Source: a virus. Taken from it: a DNA stretch of 64,000 nucleotides. Numbering within the stretch: position 1 is the first letter of the stretch; each line of letters begins with the position of its first letter. Below the pieces are notes generated by a model. That model was not told the DNA's origin. It did not search any database and saw nothing but the letters and a program-made list of their open reading frames with translations. The position numbers were made by a program, and so were the translations under genes. The stretch spans positions 1 through 64,000 of the IMG/VR virus record IMGVR_UViG_3300032309_002930; one strand, 5' to 3'. Of this stretch, positions 29,844 through 39,104 are shown in pieces.

Positions 29844-30560
29844 ATGAAATTAGGAATTTTATTACCCATCAAAAATTCTGCAGATAGTATAGACGCATGT
29901 TTATCTAGTATACAAAATCAAACTAGTTTTTTAAATAATAATTTTGAATACGAAATAGTATTGATAGATAATAATTCCAAAGATAATTTAAAAGAAAAAA
30001 TACAGAAATATAAAAATATAAAGTATTTATCTTGTGATATTGATGGTATAGTTCCCACTTTAAATACTGGGTTATTTTATATATTAAATAATTCAAATAT
30101 AAAATATATAGCTAGAATTGACGCAGATGATGAATGGCTTTCAAGTAAAATAGAAAAACAAATGACTTTTTTATTAAATAATAAGCATATACACATCTGT
30201 GGAACTCAAATGAATTTTATAAAAGCTAATGAAGATGTTAATCTACCATTTAAAATAACTCCATACCCAATTGATGATGCATCAATAAAAACCTCCTTAA
30301 TTAATGGAATGAATCCAATTGGTCATCCAAGTGTCATCTATAATAAAGAAATTTTTTTAAAATTTGGCGGATATGATGAAACATATAAACATGCAGAAGA
30401 TTTAGACTTATGGTTAAAATGTTTAAAATTTTTTAATTTTGCAAATATTAACGAACCACTAGTTAATTATAAATTTGGAAAAAAATGGTATAACGAAATT
30501 CAAAACAAAAACTGCAAACTTTTAAATAAAAGAACTGGGGATTTATATTTTAGTATATGA
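29844..30560 (+). CDS. Glycosyltransferase family 2
   Basis: The 238-residue GT2 protein starts LGILLPIKNSADSIDACLSS and has EIVLIDNNSKDN and the metal-binding DADDEWL (DxD type), followed by IKTSLINGMNPIGHPSVIY and GGYDETYKHAEDLDLWLK, whose acidic ED is the family's catalytic base area. It transfers a sugar from a nucleotide donor to an unknown acceptor. Its stop overlaps the next gene by four bases. Confidence 0.88.
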   Translation: MKLGILLPIKNSADSIDACLSSIQNQTSFLNNNFEYEIVLIDNNSKDNLKEKIQKYKNIKYLSCDIDGIVPTLNTGLFYILNNSNIKYIARIDADDEWLSSKIEKQMTFLLNNKHIHICGTQMNFIKANEDVNLPFKITPYPIDDASIKTSLINGMNPIGHPSVIYNKEIFLKFGGYDETYKHAEDLDLWLKCLKFFNFANINEPLVNYKFGKKWYNEIQNKNCKLLNKRTGDLYFSI

Positions 30561-31342
30561 TTATTTCTAAAATTCAAGGAGGACTAGGAAATCAATTATT
30601 TCAATGGGCAATAGCAGAAAATTTAGCCAATTTAAGTAATACAAATTATTCATTCGATATATCTTTTTATTTAAATCAAAATCATAGAAAGTTTGAACTT
30701 TATAAATTTAAAAATATTCCAATAAATATTAGTCAAGTTAAAGATATAAATATGTCAATGTTAAATATAATTAATGAATCTTCTATCTCATTCAATGAAA
30801 TATACTATAAAGATCCAACATATTTACATGGATATTGGCAAAATGAAATCTTTTTCAGAAAATCTAAAGATTTAATAAAATCAAAATTAAAAATAGATAA
30901 TAATTTAGATATTTATATTAAAAATAAATACCCTATACTTAACGAAAATACAGTATCAATGCACATAAGAAGAACTGATTATCTATCTCTTTCGGACTAT
31001 CATTATAATCAATCTTTAAATTATTATAATAATGCATATGATATTTTAAATGATAAAAATATAAACGTCATAGTATTCTCAGACGATATCAACTGGTGCA
31101 AAGAAAATATGAAATTCAATAATATTCATTATATTGAGAACGAAGATAATATTGTTGATCTTTATATTATGTCAAAATGTAAAAATAATATTATAGCAAA
31201 TAGCACATTTAGTTGGTGGGCAGCATGGCTAAATGAAAATACAGAAAAAAAAGTTTTTGCTCCTAAAAACTGGTTTAGCCACAAAGGTCCAGAAAAAACA
31301 AATTTACTTTTAGATCAATGGATTATTATTGACAATAATTGA
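30557..31342 (+). CDS. Alpha-1,2-fucosyltransferase-like (GT11)
   Basis: The 261-residue protein begins ISKIQGGLGNQLFQWAIAEN, the GT11 signature, and carries SMHIRRTDYL (GDP-fucose-binding HxRRxDY) and NSTFSWWAAWL. This family adds L-fucose to galactose from GDP-fucose. GDP-mannose 4,6-dehydratase at 41688 makes the first GDP-fucose precursor, so the island may supply part of the donor pathway. A second distant GT11-like gene lies at 35975. Confidence 0.88.
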   Translation: MIISKIQGGLGNQLFQWAIAENLANLSNTNYSFDISFYLNQNHRKFELYKFKNIPINISQVKDINMSMLNIINESSISFNEIYYKDPTYLHGYWQNEIFFRKSKDLIKSKLKIDNNLDIYIKNKYPILNENTVSMHIRRTDYLSLSDYHYNQSLNYYNNAYDILNDKNINVIVFSDDINWCKENMKFNNIHYIENEDNIVDLYIMSKCKNNIIANSTFSWWAAWLNENTEKKVFAPKNWFSHKGPEKTNLLLDQWIIIDNN

Positions 31343-31357
31343 TTATTATAATATAAT
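31329..31357 (+). promoter_or_regulatory. Sigma70-type promoter of the 31364 unit
   Basis: TTGACA (31329-31334), 17 bases, TATAAT (31352-31357), then six bases to the ATG at 31364. Both hexamers are perfect. It lies in the 3' end of the preceding gene. Confidence 0.85.
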
Positions 31358-31363
31358 AACAAA

Positions 31364-32665
31364 ATGCAAGATTTAAATTCAATTCTTTCTTCTTTAGAAG
31401 ATTATTTAAAGAACAATAAACCCAAATATCTTTACAATAAATCATTTATTCCTGGAAAAAGCACTGTATTATACTCTGGACCATACTGGGATGAAAAAGA
31501 AATTATGGCTGCAATCAGTACTTTCGTCACAGGAAAATGGGTTGTAGCTGGAGAGAATGTTCATAAGTTTGAAAGTGAATTTGCAAAAATGTTTGGAGTT
31601 AAGTACGCGCAGATGGTTAATTCTGGAAGTTCTGCAAATTTAGTTATGGTTGCATCGCTTAAAAAACATTTCAATTGGGAAGATAATTCAGAAATAATAG
31701 TTTCCCCAGTAGGTTTTCCAACCACAATTTCTACTATTATCCAAAATAATTTAAAACCAGTATTTGTAGATATAGAATACAAAACATTAAATTTTGATAT
31801 TTCTAAAATAAAAGAAAAAATTACAGACAAAACTAGAGCTATTTTTGTATCACCAGTTCTCGCAAATCCACCAGATATGGATGAATTAACTATATTATGT
31901 AATGAACATAATATTAAATTAATTGGTGATAGTTGTGATAGCATTGGTTCAAAATGGGATGGAAAAGATTTGAGTAGCTATTACACTGCTTGGTCATGTT
32001 CATTTTATCCTGCCCATCATATCTCGACTGGAGAAGGAGGTATGGTTTGTACCGATATATTAGAATTAAAAAAATTATTTACTAGTTTTTCTTGGTGGGG
32101 TCGCGATTGTTATTGTATTGGTTCGGCTAATTTACTAGCATGTGGAACATGTGGAAATCGTTTTGATAAATGGTTAGAATCATACGACGGAACAATTGAC
32201 CATAAATATGTTTTTACAAATATGGGATACAATCTTAAACCAATGGATTTGCAAGGCTCAATTGGGTTAGTTCAATTAACTCGATTCAAAGAAATAGATA
32301 GAAAAAGAAAAGAAAGTAAATTAAGAATTGAGTCAATTCTTCTTAAATATGTATCTGGACTCAAAGGAGTTCAAACTCTAGAAAAAGCTGATACTTGTTG
32401 GTTTGGTACTCCATTTATTTGTGAAAATAAAACTTTAAAAAATAAATTGGTGACATTTTTAGAAGAAAATAAAATTCAAACTAGAAATTATTTTGCTGGA
32501 AATGTTTTAATGCATCCAGCGTATAAACATCTTGATGATTTAACTAAATATCCAAATGCAAATCAAGTTTTAGATAAAGTATTTTTTTTAGGAGCAGCTC
32601 CACATTATGATGAAAATGTTTTCAATTACGTAGAAAATATTTTTAAAGAAAAATGGATTAATTAA
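31364..32665 (+). CDS. rfbH: CDP-4-keto-6-deoxyglucose-3-dehydrase-like enzyme (E1/RfbH type)
   Basis: The 433-residue protein is of the DegT/DnrJ/EryC1 fold but has SFYPAHHISTGEGGM, where a His stands in for the usual PLP lysine. That change marks the E1/RfbH/ColD group, which uses PMP to remove the C3 hydroxyl of 4-keto sugars. The block GRDCYCIGSANLLACGTCGNRF carries clustered cysteines like those of the [2Fe-2S] site of E1. The product would be a 3,6-dideoxyhexose precursor. It leads its own transcription unit with a perfect promoter and is followed by an RmlC-type epimerase. Confidence 0.88.
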   Translation: MQDLNSILSSLEDYLKNNKPKYLYNKSFIPGKSTVLYSGPYWDEKEIMAAISTFVTGKWVVAGENVHKFESEFAKMFGVKYAQMVNSGSSANLVMVASLKKHFNWEDNSEIIVSPVGFPTTISTIIQNNLKPVFVDIEYKTLNFDISKIKEKITDKTRAIFVSPVLANPPDMDELTILCNEHNIKLIGDSCDSIGSKWDGKDLSSYYTAWSCSFYPAHHISTGEGGMVCTDILELKKLFTSFSWWGRDCYCIGSANLLACGTCGNRFDKWLESYDGTIDHKYVFTNMGYNLKPMDLQGSIGLVQLTRFKEIDRKRKESKLRIESILLKYVSGLKGVQTLEKADTCWFGTPFICENKTLKNKLVTFLEENKIQTRNYFAGNVLMHPAYKHLDDLTKYPNANQVLDKVFFLGAAPHYDENVFNYVENIFKEKWIN

Positions 32666-32666
32666 A

Positions 32667-33200
32667 ATGAATATTATTAAAACTCCATTAGATGGATTGT
32701 TTGTTATTGAACCAAAAATTTTTGAAGATGTCAGGGGTTATTTTTTTGAATCTTATAATGCAAATGATTTTAAAAAATATGGTATACATACAAATTTTGT
32801 TCAAGAGAACCAGTCTAATTCATCCAAAGGTGTTTTAAGAGGTTTACATTTTCAATTTCCTCCATATGCTCAAGCTAAATTAGTTAAAGCAGTTACTGGA
32901 TCTGTTTTAGACGTAGCTGTAGACATAAGAAAAGATTCAAAAACATATGGAAAATACCATTCAGTTGTTTTGACTGGAAAAAATAAAAAAATGCTCTATA
33001 TTCCAGAAGGATTCGCTCATGGTTTTTTAGCCTTAGAAGATGACACGACAATTCAATACAAGTGCTCAAATTTTTATAACAAAGAGTGCGATGCTAGTAT
33101 CATTTGGAATGATTCAACTATTAATATTGATTGGGGTATAGATTATGAACCAATTATTTCTGAAAAAGATAAATTAGGAATGAAATTAGCTAATTTTTAA
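32667..33200 (+). CDS. rmlC: dTDP-4-dehydrorhamnose 3,5-epimerase
   Basis: The 177-residue protein matches RmlC throughout: FEDVRGYFFESYN, FVQENQSNSSKGVLRGLHFQ (catalytic His), AKLVKAVTGSVLDVAVDIR, MLYIPEGFAHGFLAL and YKCSNFY. It epimerises dTDP-4-keto-6-deoxyglucose made by the RmlB-like enzyme at 42857. It lies one base after the dehydrase gene. The size is normal for the family. Confidence 0.94.
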   Translation: MNIIKTPLDGLFVIEPKIFEDVRGYFFESYNANDFKKYGIHTNFVQENQSNSSKGVLRGLHFQFPPYAQAKLVKAVTGSVLDVAVDIRKDSKTYGKYHSVVLTGKNKKMLYIPEGFAHGFLALEDDTTIQYKCSNFYNKECDASIIWNDSTINIDWGIDYEPIISEKDKLGMKLANF

Positions 33201-33213
33201 TCATTATTTTAAT

Positions 33214-33897
33214 ATGAAAAAAATACTTGTTCTTGGGGATGGATTGCTAGGCAAAGAAATAGTCAAACAGACTGGATGGCAATATGTATCCAGAAGATGT
33301 AAGAATTTTGATATAAACAGAATTGAAGAGTCTTTAAAAGATTTTGATATTAATATTATTGTTAACTGTATTGCAAATACGCAAACTTATTCCAAAGAAA
33401 AAGAATCTCATTGGGATGTCAATTGTAAATTTTTATCTAATCTAATTAATTACTGTAATCAAAAATCTATTAAATTAGTTCATATATCAACAGATGCTGT
33501 ATATTTTAATTCTGTAAATAACGCTTCAGAAGAGGATATTCCAATACATGGTAATAATTGGTATGGATATACAAAATTAATTGGAGATGCGCTAGTGCAA
33601 CTACAATGTAATAATTATTTATTAATTAGATGCCAACATAAACCAACTCCATTTCCATACGAAGCAGCTTGGATGAATCAAATAGGTAATTTTGATTATG
33701 TAGATATAATATCTAATTTAATATGCAAATTAATTAATAGCGAACAATCTGGATTATTTAATTTAGGAACCCAAATAAAAACAATGCATGAATTAGCAAA
33801 ATCAACCAATCCCTTAGTAAACAAATCGTTCACTCCACCTTATGTACCATCTAATACAAGCATGAATATTGATAAACTAAAAAATATTATAAAATAA
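33214..33897 (+). CDS. RmlD-like NAD(P)-dependent sugar reductase (short)
   Basis: The 227-residue SDR protein starts KILVLGDGLLGKEIVKQ (dinucleotide-binding Gly pattern), with ISTDAVYF and the catalytic YGYTK (YxxxK). It is shorter than the ~290-residue RmlD. With RmlB and RmlC it could complete dTDP-rhamnose synthesis, as could the longer RmlD-like protein at 39101. Its stop overlaps the start of the next gene. Confidence 0.78.
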   Translation: MKKILVLGDGLLGKEIVKQTGWQYVSRRCKNFDINRIEESLKDFDINIIVNCIANTQTYSKEKESHWDVNCKFLSNLINYCNQKSIKLVHISTDAVYFNSVNNASEEDIPIHGNNWYGYTKLIGDALVQLQCNNYLLIRCQHKPTPFPYEAAWMNQIGNFDYVDIISNLICKLINSEQSGLFNLGTQIKTMHELAKSTNPLVNKSFTPPYVPSNTSMNIDKLKNIIK

Positions 33898-34613
33898 TGC
33901 AAACTCAAACTATTTCTCCTTTTTTCTCTATTGCAATCCCAGCTTATGGATACAATGGTAAAGGTGTAGAATTTTTACAATATAATTTAGATATACTTAT
34001 AAAACAAAAATTTAAAAATTTTGAAGTTATTATAGCTGATCATAGCTCAGATGATACAATTAAAGAAGTTTTTAATCAATACGAATTTAAGCAAAATTTA
34101 TCAATTTATTATCACAGAACTAATTATGGACACGGATTCACTGCGCCTAATTTAAATAACGCCATAAGAAATTCTAATGGGAAATGGATTAAAGTATTAT
34201 TTCAAGATGATTTTTTATTTGACGAAAATTCTCTTCAATTTCAATATGAAAAATTAAAATCTAATTCAAACATAAAATGGTTAATTACAACATTTTGCCA
34301 TAGCAATGATGGAATTAATTTTTATAAATTATACAAACCATTTTTAAGTCCAAATATTTGGTCTGGAGCAAATACTCTAGGAAATCTTAGCAACTTAACT
34401 TTTGTAAACAATGACGTAATTTATTGTGACGAACAATTAAATTGGTTAATTGATTGTGATTACTATTATAAATTATTTTTAAAGTATGGAGAGCCAGAGA
34501 TATTAAATGAAATAACGGTAGTCAATAGAACTCATGGAAATGGATTATCAAACACTATTTCCACAGATCTAAAAATGCGAGAATTTGAAATGTTAAAAAA
34601 ACGATATGCTTAA
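33897..34613 (+). CDS. Glycosyltransferase family 2
   Basis: The 238-residue GT-A protein has FFSIAIPAYGYNG, FEVIIADHSSDDT, NGKWIKVLFQDDF (acidic donor site) and ends with NRTHGNGLSN. The polypeptide lacks membrane segments, so it is a soluble enzyme of the island. The donor is unknown. It overlaps both neighbours by a few bases. Confidence 0.83.
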   Translation: MQTQTISPFFSIAIPAYGYNGKGVEFLQYNLDILIKQKFKNFEVIIADHSSDDTIKEVFNQYEFKQNLSIYYHRTNYGHGFTAPNLNNAIRNSNGKWIKVLFQDDFLFDENSLQFQYEKLKSNSNIKWLITTFCHSNDGINFYKLYKPFLSPNIWSGANTLGNLSNLTFVNNDVIYCDEQLNWLIDCDYYYKLFLKYGEPEILNEITVVNRTHGNGLSNTISTDLKMREFEMLKKRYA

Positions 34614-35265
34614 TTTAGATAATATAACACTAGTAGCTTTAACTTCTGTAAAATTAGAAAATACAGTAAAAGCTTTAATGCATAGTTGTAAAGATATTAA
34701 TTTTAATTCTATAAAATTAATTTCACATGAAATTCCAAAAAATTTACCATCTAAAATACAACATGAATTTTGTTCAAAAATGTCAAATATTGATGAATGG
34801 AATTATGCTGCAATTTATGAATTGCCAAAATACATAAATACAAAGTTTTGTATATTGATTCATGATGATGGGTTTATTGTAAATCCAGATTCTTGGAGAT
34901 CAGAATTTTTAGAATACGATTACATTGGTGCTCCATGGCCATTACCAAAAGATGATTTTTCATTCAAAACAATAGACGGTGAAATTATTCGAGTAGGAAA
35001 TAGCGTTTCTCTAAGAAGTAAAAAGCTATTAGATTTACCAATTAAATTAAATATGAAATGGGAGTCTTTTCATGGATATTATAATGAAGATGGTTATATT
35101 TGTGTTAATAATAGACATATATATAAAGAACATGGATGTAAATTTGCAGATATAAATGTAGCAAAATATTTTTCACATGAGACAATGATACCAGAAATTG
35201 AGGGGATAAAACCATTTGCTTTCCATAGGCATAATGGAACAAATTCAATTTATCCAAAATTTTAA
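34606..35265 (+). CDS. DUF5672-like putative glycosyltransferase
   Basis: The 219-residue protein contains ITLVALTSVKLENTVKAL, CILIHDDGFIVNPDSW, EYDYIGAPWPL and NEDGYICVNNRHIY. These segments fit DUF5672, a GT-A-like family often found in glycan clusters. The HDDGF motif would hold the metal and the nucleotide sugar. The activity is unproven. Confidence 0.78.
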   Translation: MLNLDNITLVALTSVKLENTVKALMHSCKDINFNSIKLISHEIPKNLPSKIQHEFCSKMSNIDEWNYAAIYELPKYINTKFCILIHDDGFIVNPDSWRSEFLEYDYIGAPWPLPKDDFSFKTIDGEIIRVGNSVSLRSKKLLDLPIKLNMKWESFHGYYNEDGYICVNNRHIYKEHGCKFADINVAKYFSHETMIPEIEGIKPFAFHRHNGTNSIYPKF

Positions 35266-35266
35266 A

Positions 35267-35929
35267 ATGACTAAAGAAATTATTGTTGCGGCATACGACA
35301 AACCATTAGACTGGATATCAAATATTAATAAAGATGTAAAAATAACAATATATCGCAAAGGAAATATTCTTAATTCTTCTTTTGATGAAATTAAGATTGA
35401 ACCTAATGTAGGAAGATGCGTTCATACATTTTTTAATCATATATATACAAATTACAATTCTCTCGCAGATTATACTTATTTTTGTCAGGATTTCCCATTC
35501 GATCATTGGGGAAATATAATAGATATTATAAATAATGATCCTAATTTTTTAAATAAAACAGCATCATTAAATATTGGTGGGTATTATGGTTATCATAATA
35601 ATTTCTTTGGATCAGCATGGAATATGTTAAATTCTAATCAATTTGGTACAGGTAAAGTTTTAACTTGTTTAAGTAATGGATATCCACAAGATACAAATCC
35701 ACAAATAGATGTTAATAAATATTGGGAAATTCTATTTGAAGGTTGTCCACCTCAAACTTATGAATTTATTCCTGGAGGACATTTTTGCATTACTAGCGAG
35801 CATGTTAAACTAAGACCTTTGTATTTTTATTCTAAAATTACTGACTTATTAGAAAAAAATCCAATAGCTCCATGGTTAATTGAAAGATTAGAATGCTATA
35901 TATTCAACCCCAATTTTACAATTAAATAA
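35267..35929 (+). CDS. DUF3431-like protein of the glycan island
   Basis: I start it at 35267 (MTKEIIVAAYDKPLDWI), directly after the upstream stop. The 220-residue protein has EPNVGRCVHTFFNHIYTNY, YTYFCQDFPFDHWG and PGGHFCITSEHVKLRP, typical of DUF3431, which is found beside glycosyltransferases and has a GT-A-like 'EPNVGR' motif. It probably acts on the same glycan, but no reaction is known to me. Confidence 0.75.
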   Translation: MTKEIIVAAYDKPLDWISNINKDVKITIYRKGNILNSSFDEIKIEPNVGRCVHTFFNHIYTNYNSLADYTYFCQDFPFDHWGNIIDIINNDPNFLNKTASLNIGGYYGYHNNFFGSAWNMLNSNQFGTGKVLTCLSNGYPQDTNPQIDVNKYWEILFEGCPPQTYEFIPGGHFCITSEHVKLRPLYFYSKITDLLEKNPIAPWLIERLECYIFNPNFTIK

Positions 35930-35974
35930 TTATTTGATTTTAATATAAAAATAATTATAATATCTTAAGATAAA

Positions 35975-36787
35975 ATGATAACTACAGAAATATATAATGG
36001 ACAAGGCCCTGGAGATCAATTATGGGTTTATTTAACGACTAGATATATAGCTTATAAAAATGGTTATGATTTTGGCATAGGTCATCCAGAAAGATGGAAA
36101 TTAAAAAATTTGAATATTAATTTTGGATTACCAGTAGTTGGTGGAAGCAATGTTAAAGAAGGTGGACCATACATCTCTCTACCAGATGGAATATCTAAAT
36201 ATTATAAAGAAAAACATACTTGGAATATGAATTTTGATGATTGTAATGTTAGCGATGTTGATTGGGATTCATTTAAAGTAGAAGACTCTACAAAATTAGA
36301 AGGTTTATTTCATTATTCTTTTTTAATTAAAGAAAATGCAGAACTTTTTAAGGATTGGTTAGACTTTAATTCTATCATAGCTAGAAATCCAGTTGTACCT
36401 GGAAAAGTCATAGCTAATATTCGTGGTGGAGAATATAGGGGCGTTAGCGATTTAATTTTACCAAAAAGATATTGGGATATGGCTCTAGATCGTTTAGGAA
36501 ATCCTCCAGTAGAAATAGTTACTGATGATCCTATTTATGCATTAACCTTAATACCTAGTGCAAAAATATTCGAAGGCAATATGATTGATCATTTTGAAAG
36601 ATTATTTACTGCTGATAAACTAATATTATCTAATTCAGCTTTTGGTTTTTTTCCAGCAGCTTTAGGAAAAGCGTCAGAAGTTATTGCTCCAAAATACTGG
36701 AGTAGATGGAATGTATCTGATGGTTTTTGGGCCATGGAATGCGACAGATATGATGGATTTACATATATTGACAGAGACGGAAAATAA
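35975..36787 (+). CDS. Distant GT11-like fucosyltransferase-type protein
   Basis: The 270-residue protein starts TTEIYNGQGPGDQLWVYLT, a degenerate version of the GT11 'GGLGNQLFQ' loop. It has VIANIRGGEYRGVSDLILP, in place of the HxRRxD motif, and LSNSAFGFFPAALGKASE, in place of STFSWW. It may be a related GT-B enzyme of changed specificity. A TTGATT-N16-TATAAT sequence lies about 13 bases upstream, so it may start a small transcription unit. Confidence 0.6.
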   Translation: MITTEIYNGQGPGDQLWVYLTTRYIAYKNGYDFGIGHPERWKLKNLNINFGLPVVGGSNVKEGGPYISLPDGISKYYKEKHTWNMNFDDCNVSDVDWDSFKVEDSTKLEGLFHYSFLIKENAELFKDWLDFNSIIARNPVVPGKVIANIRGGEYRGVSDLILPKRYWDMALDRLGNPPVEIVTDDPIYALTLIPSAKIFEGNMIDHFERLFTADKLILSNSAFGFFPAALGKASEVIAPKYWSRWNVSDGFWAMECDRYDGFTYIDRDGK

Positions 36788-36793
36788 CAGCTA

Positions 36794-37612
36794 ATGAATA
36801 TGAAGAAAAAAATAGCATTAGTAACAATGGCAAAAGAAGAAGATCTATATTTACAAGAATGGATTGATTATCATCTTAAATTAGGATTTGATGCAATTTA
36901 TATATATCAAAATAACTGGAGATTTAAAAATCAAATACCCAATGATAGAGTCCATTTTCTTGAATGGGATTTAGATTCATTGCCACAAAGTAATCCTAAC
37001 GCTCCATGGGAATGGAACAGGCATGCTATATGTTATAGTACATTTGGTAAAGATTATCATAATGAATACGAATGGGCTGCATTTTTTGATGTTGATTGTT
37101 TTTTAGATCTTAAAAAGACAGATAATGTAAAATCATTTATATCGGAATATGATAATATTAAAGAAAGCCATCTAGTAATTGATTTTGCAATTTTTGGAGA
37201 TAATGGGCATTCTGATTTTAGCCTAGATAATACGAGCGTCTTAGAAAGATTTACAAAACGTTGGGGTAAACCTTATAATCATTCATATTATGGATTTTTA
37301 CCAATTTGTAAGCTACATTCAAACTTTGGAAAACATGCTATACATTTTATCGATGGAGAAGAATGGTCAGATGTGAATTTCGTTATAGGTTCTGGTTTTG
37401 GATCAGTTTTAAATCATAATAGAATCATAACTTATGAAAAAGCTCAATTAAATCATTATTTTTGTAAGACATTACCAGAATGGATGATGAAAATGCAAAA
37501 AACTAGAGCTGAAGGAGATTCTTTTAAAAACTCAATGGAGGCATTTCATCAACATAATTTTAATGATATTGAAGATGCGCATGCTTTAGATTTTTTTAAA
37601 AAAAATATCTAA
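36794..37612 (+). CDS. Glycosyltransferase (GT2_4/GT92-like)
   Basis: The 272-residue protein has KKIALVTMAKEEDLYLQEWI and DYHLKLGFDAIYIYQNN, the hallmark start of GT2_4/GT92 transferases ('NEx.yl.eWi.yH...G'). WAAFFDVDCFLDL provides the DxD metal site and LNHYFCKTLPEW the later conserved His. It is followed by a methyltransferase. Confidence 0.83.
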   Translation: MNMKKKIALVTMAKEEDLYLQEWIDYHLKLGFDAIYIYQNNWRFKNQIPNDRVHFLEWDLDSLPQSNPNAPWEWNRHAICYSTFGKDYHNEYEWAAFFDVDCFLDLKKTDNVKSFISEYDNIKESHLVIDFAIFGDNGHSDFSLDNTSVLERFTKRWGKPYNHSYYGFLPICKLHSNFGKHAIHFIDGEEWSDVNFVIGSGFGSVLNHNRIITYEKAQLNHYFCKTLPEWMMKMQKTRAEGDSFKNSMEAFHQHNFNDIEDAHALDFFKKNI

Positions 37613-37621
37613 AATAAATTT

Positions 37622-38188
37622 ATGAAACCAATACACTTAAGAAATATACCGCCTCCAGGCGAAACATTCAATCATGTGGTTTTTTTAGATGGATTATTGC
37701 AATGGATTAAGCCAGAGCTTTATCTAGAATTAGGAGTTAGAGATGGTAGAAATTTTATTACAGCTGCAAAACATTGTACAAAAGCAATTGGTGTTGATAT
37801 TTCTGCTCCGCCATTTCAATTACAGCCAAACATGGAATATCATGTTTTAACTACCGATGAATATTTTAAAAATTTAAATCCAGAGATTAAATTTGACGTC
37901 GTGTTTATAGATGCTGATCATTCACACGAACAATCACTTATAGATTTTATGAATGTTAAGGATAAAGTAATTGAAGATGGTTTTATATTTCTTCATGATA
38001 CATATCCGTATGATCCAATTTTTTTTGATAAACATGCTTGTAATGATGTCTACAAAACAGCATTATATATAAAACAAAATTTAATTGATGATTTTGAAAT
38101 AGTAACTTTACCAATTAATCCTGGAGTTACAATCGTTAAAAAGATCAAAAGAAATAAACAACTCATCTATATTAATAATGAAAAATGA
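37622..38188 (+). CDS. Class I SAM-dependent methyltransferase
   Basis: The 188-residue protein has a Rossmann core with YLELGVRDGRNFITAA (SAM-binding motif I), AIGVDISAP and FDVVFIDADHSHEQSL, as in Methyltransf_24 proteins associated with sugar clusters. It probably O- or N-methylates a sugar in the island. The stop overlaps the next gene by 11 bases. Confidence 0.83.
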   Translation: MKPIHLRNIPPPGETFNHVVFLDGLLQWIKPELYLELGVRDGRNFITAAKHCTKAIGVDISAPPFQLQPNMEYHVLTTDEYFKNLNPEIKFDVVFIDADHSHEQSLIDFMNVKDKVIEDGFIFLHDTYPYDPIFFDKHACNDVYKTALYIKQNLIDDFEIVTLPINPGVTIVKKIKRNKQLIYINNEK

Positions 38189-39104
38189 AAAAATTTTTAT
38201 AACAGGTGGAGCTGGATTTTTAGGTAAAAATTTAATAAAATTATTATATAACGAAAATGAAATAACTGTATATTCAAGAGACGAATCTAAACATTATTTT
38301 TTAAAAAAACAATTTCCATCCGTAAATTTTATTATTGGAGACATAAGAAATAAAGACCTTTTAATTAGAAAATCTAAAAATCATACAGTAGGAATATTTG
38401 CGGCTTCATTAAAACAAATAGAAGCTTGTGATGAAAATTACGAAGAAGCGGCTAAAATAATAATAGATGGAGCTTTTAATTCTAGACTAGCTGCGGAAGA
38501 AAATAAATTTAAATCTGCATGCTTTATATCATCTGATAAAAGCAGAGCAGCTACAACTATTTATGGCGCCATGAAATATGTTGCTGGTGAAGGTTTTATA
38601 TCTGGAAGTTCTAACGTTAAATTAACTACAGCGATTTATGGAAACGTTATGAACTCAACAGGATCTATTATACCATTAATTTGGAATTTTATAAATAATA
38701 ATAAATGTTTAACTTTGTATGGAGAAAATATGACTAGATTTTTACTGGATGTAGAAGACGCTATTAATTTAATACTTAAATCTAGCAAATATGAAAATTG
38801 TAGTTTAATTCCTACTGCTAATTCATTTAAAATACAAGATTTATTTGAAATATACTCTAAAGAGTTTAAATTAAAATATAAAATATCTAAACCCAGAACA
38901 GGTGAAAAAATACACGAAATAATGTCATCAGCAGAAGAGATTAGAAGACTAGAATTTATACAAAATGATAATTTATATTTATTGCATCCTAAAAAAGAAA
39001 TCAATACAGTTTCATTTCAGAATGATGAATATTCTTCAAGAGATAGATGTTTAAGCAAAGACGAACTTTACGATTACTTAAAAAGTAAAAATTTTTATAA
39101 ATGA
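38178..39104 (+). CDS. Nucleotide-sugar 4,6-dehydratase/epimerase (CapD/FlaA1-like)
   Basis: The 308-residue extended SDR has TGGAGFLGKNLI (NAD-binding), FAASLKQIEACDENYEE, STDK-like SSDKSRAATTIYGAMK with the YxxxK-type lysine, and GNVMNSTGSIIPLIWNF plus MTRFLLDVEDAINLIL. These are features of Polysacc_synt_2 enzymes such as UDP-GlcNAc inverting 4,6-dehydratase. It overlaps the next gene, an RmlD-like reductase, by four bases, as do the WbjB and WbjC genes in UDP-N-acetylfucosamine-type pathways. Confidence 0.83.
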   Translation: MKNEKIFITGGAGFLGKNLIKLLYNENEITVYSRDESKHYFLKKQFPSVNFIIGDIRNKDLLIRKSKNHTVGIFAASLKQIEACDENYEEAAKIIIDGAFNSRLAAEENKFKSACFISSDKSRAATTIYGAMKYVAGEGFISGSSNVKLTTAIYGNVMNSTGSIIPLIWNFINNNKCLTLYGENMTRFLLDVEDAINLILKSSKYENCSLIPTANSFKIQDLFEIYSKEFKLKYKISKPRTGEKIHEIMSSAEEIRRLEFIQNDNLYLLHPKKEINTVSFQNDEYSSRDRCLSKDELYDYLKSKNFYK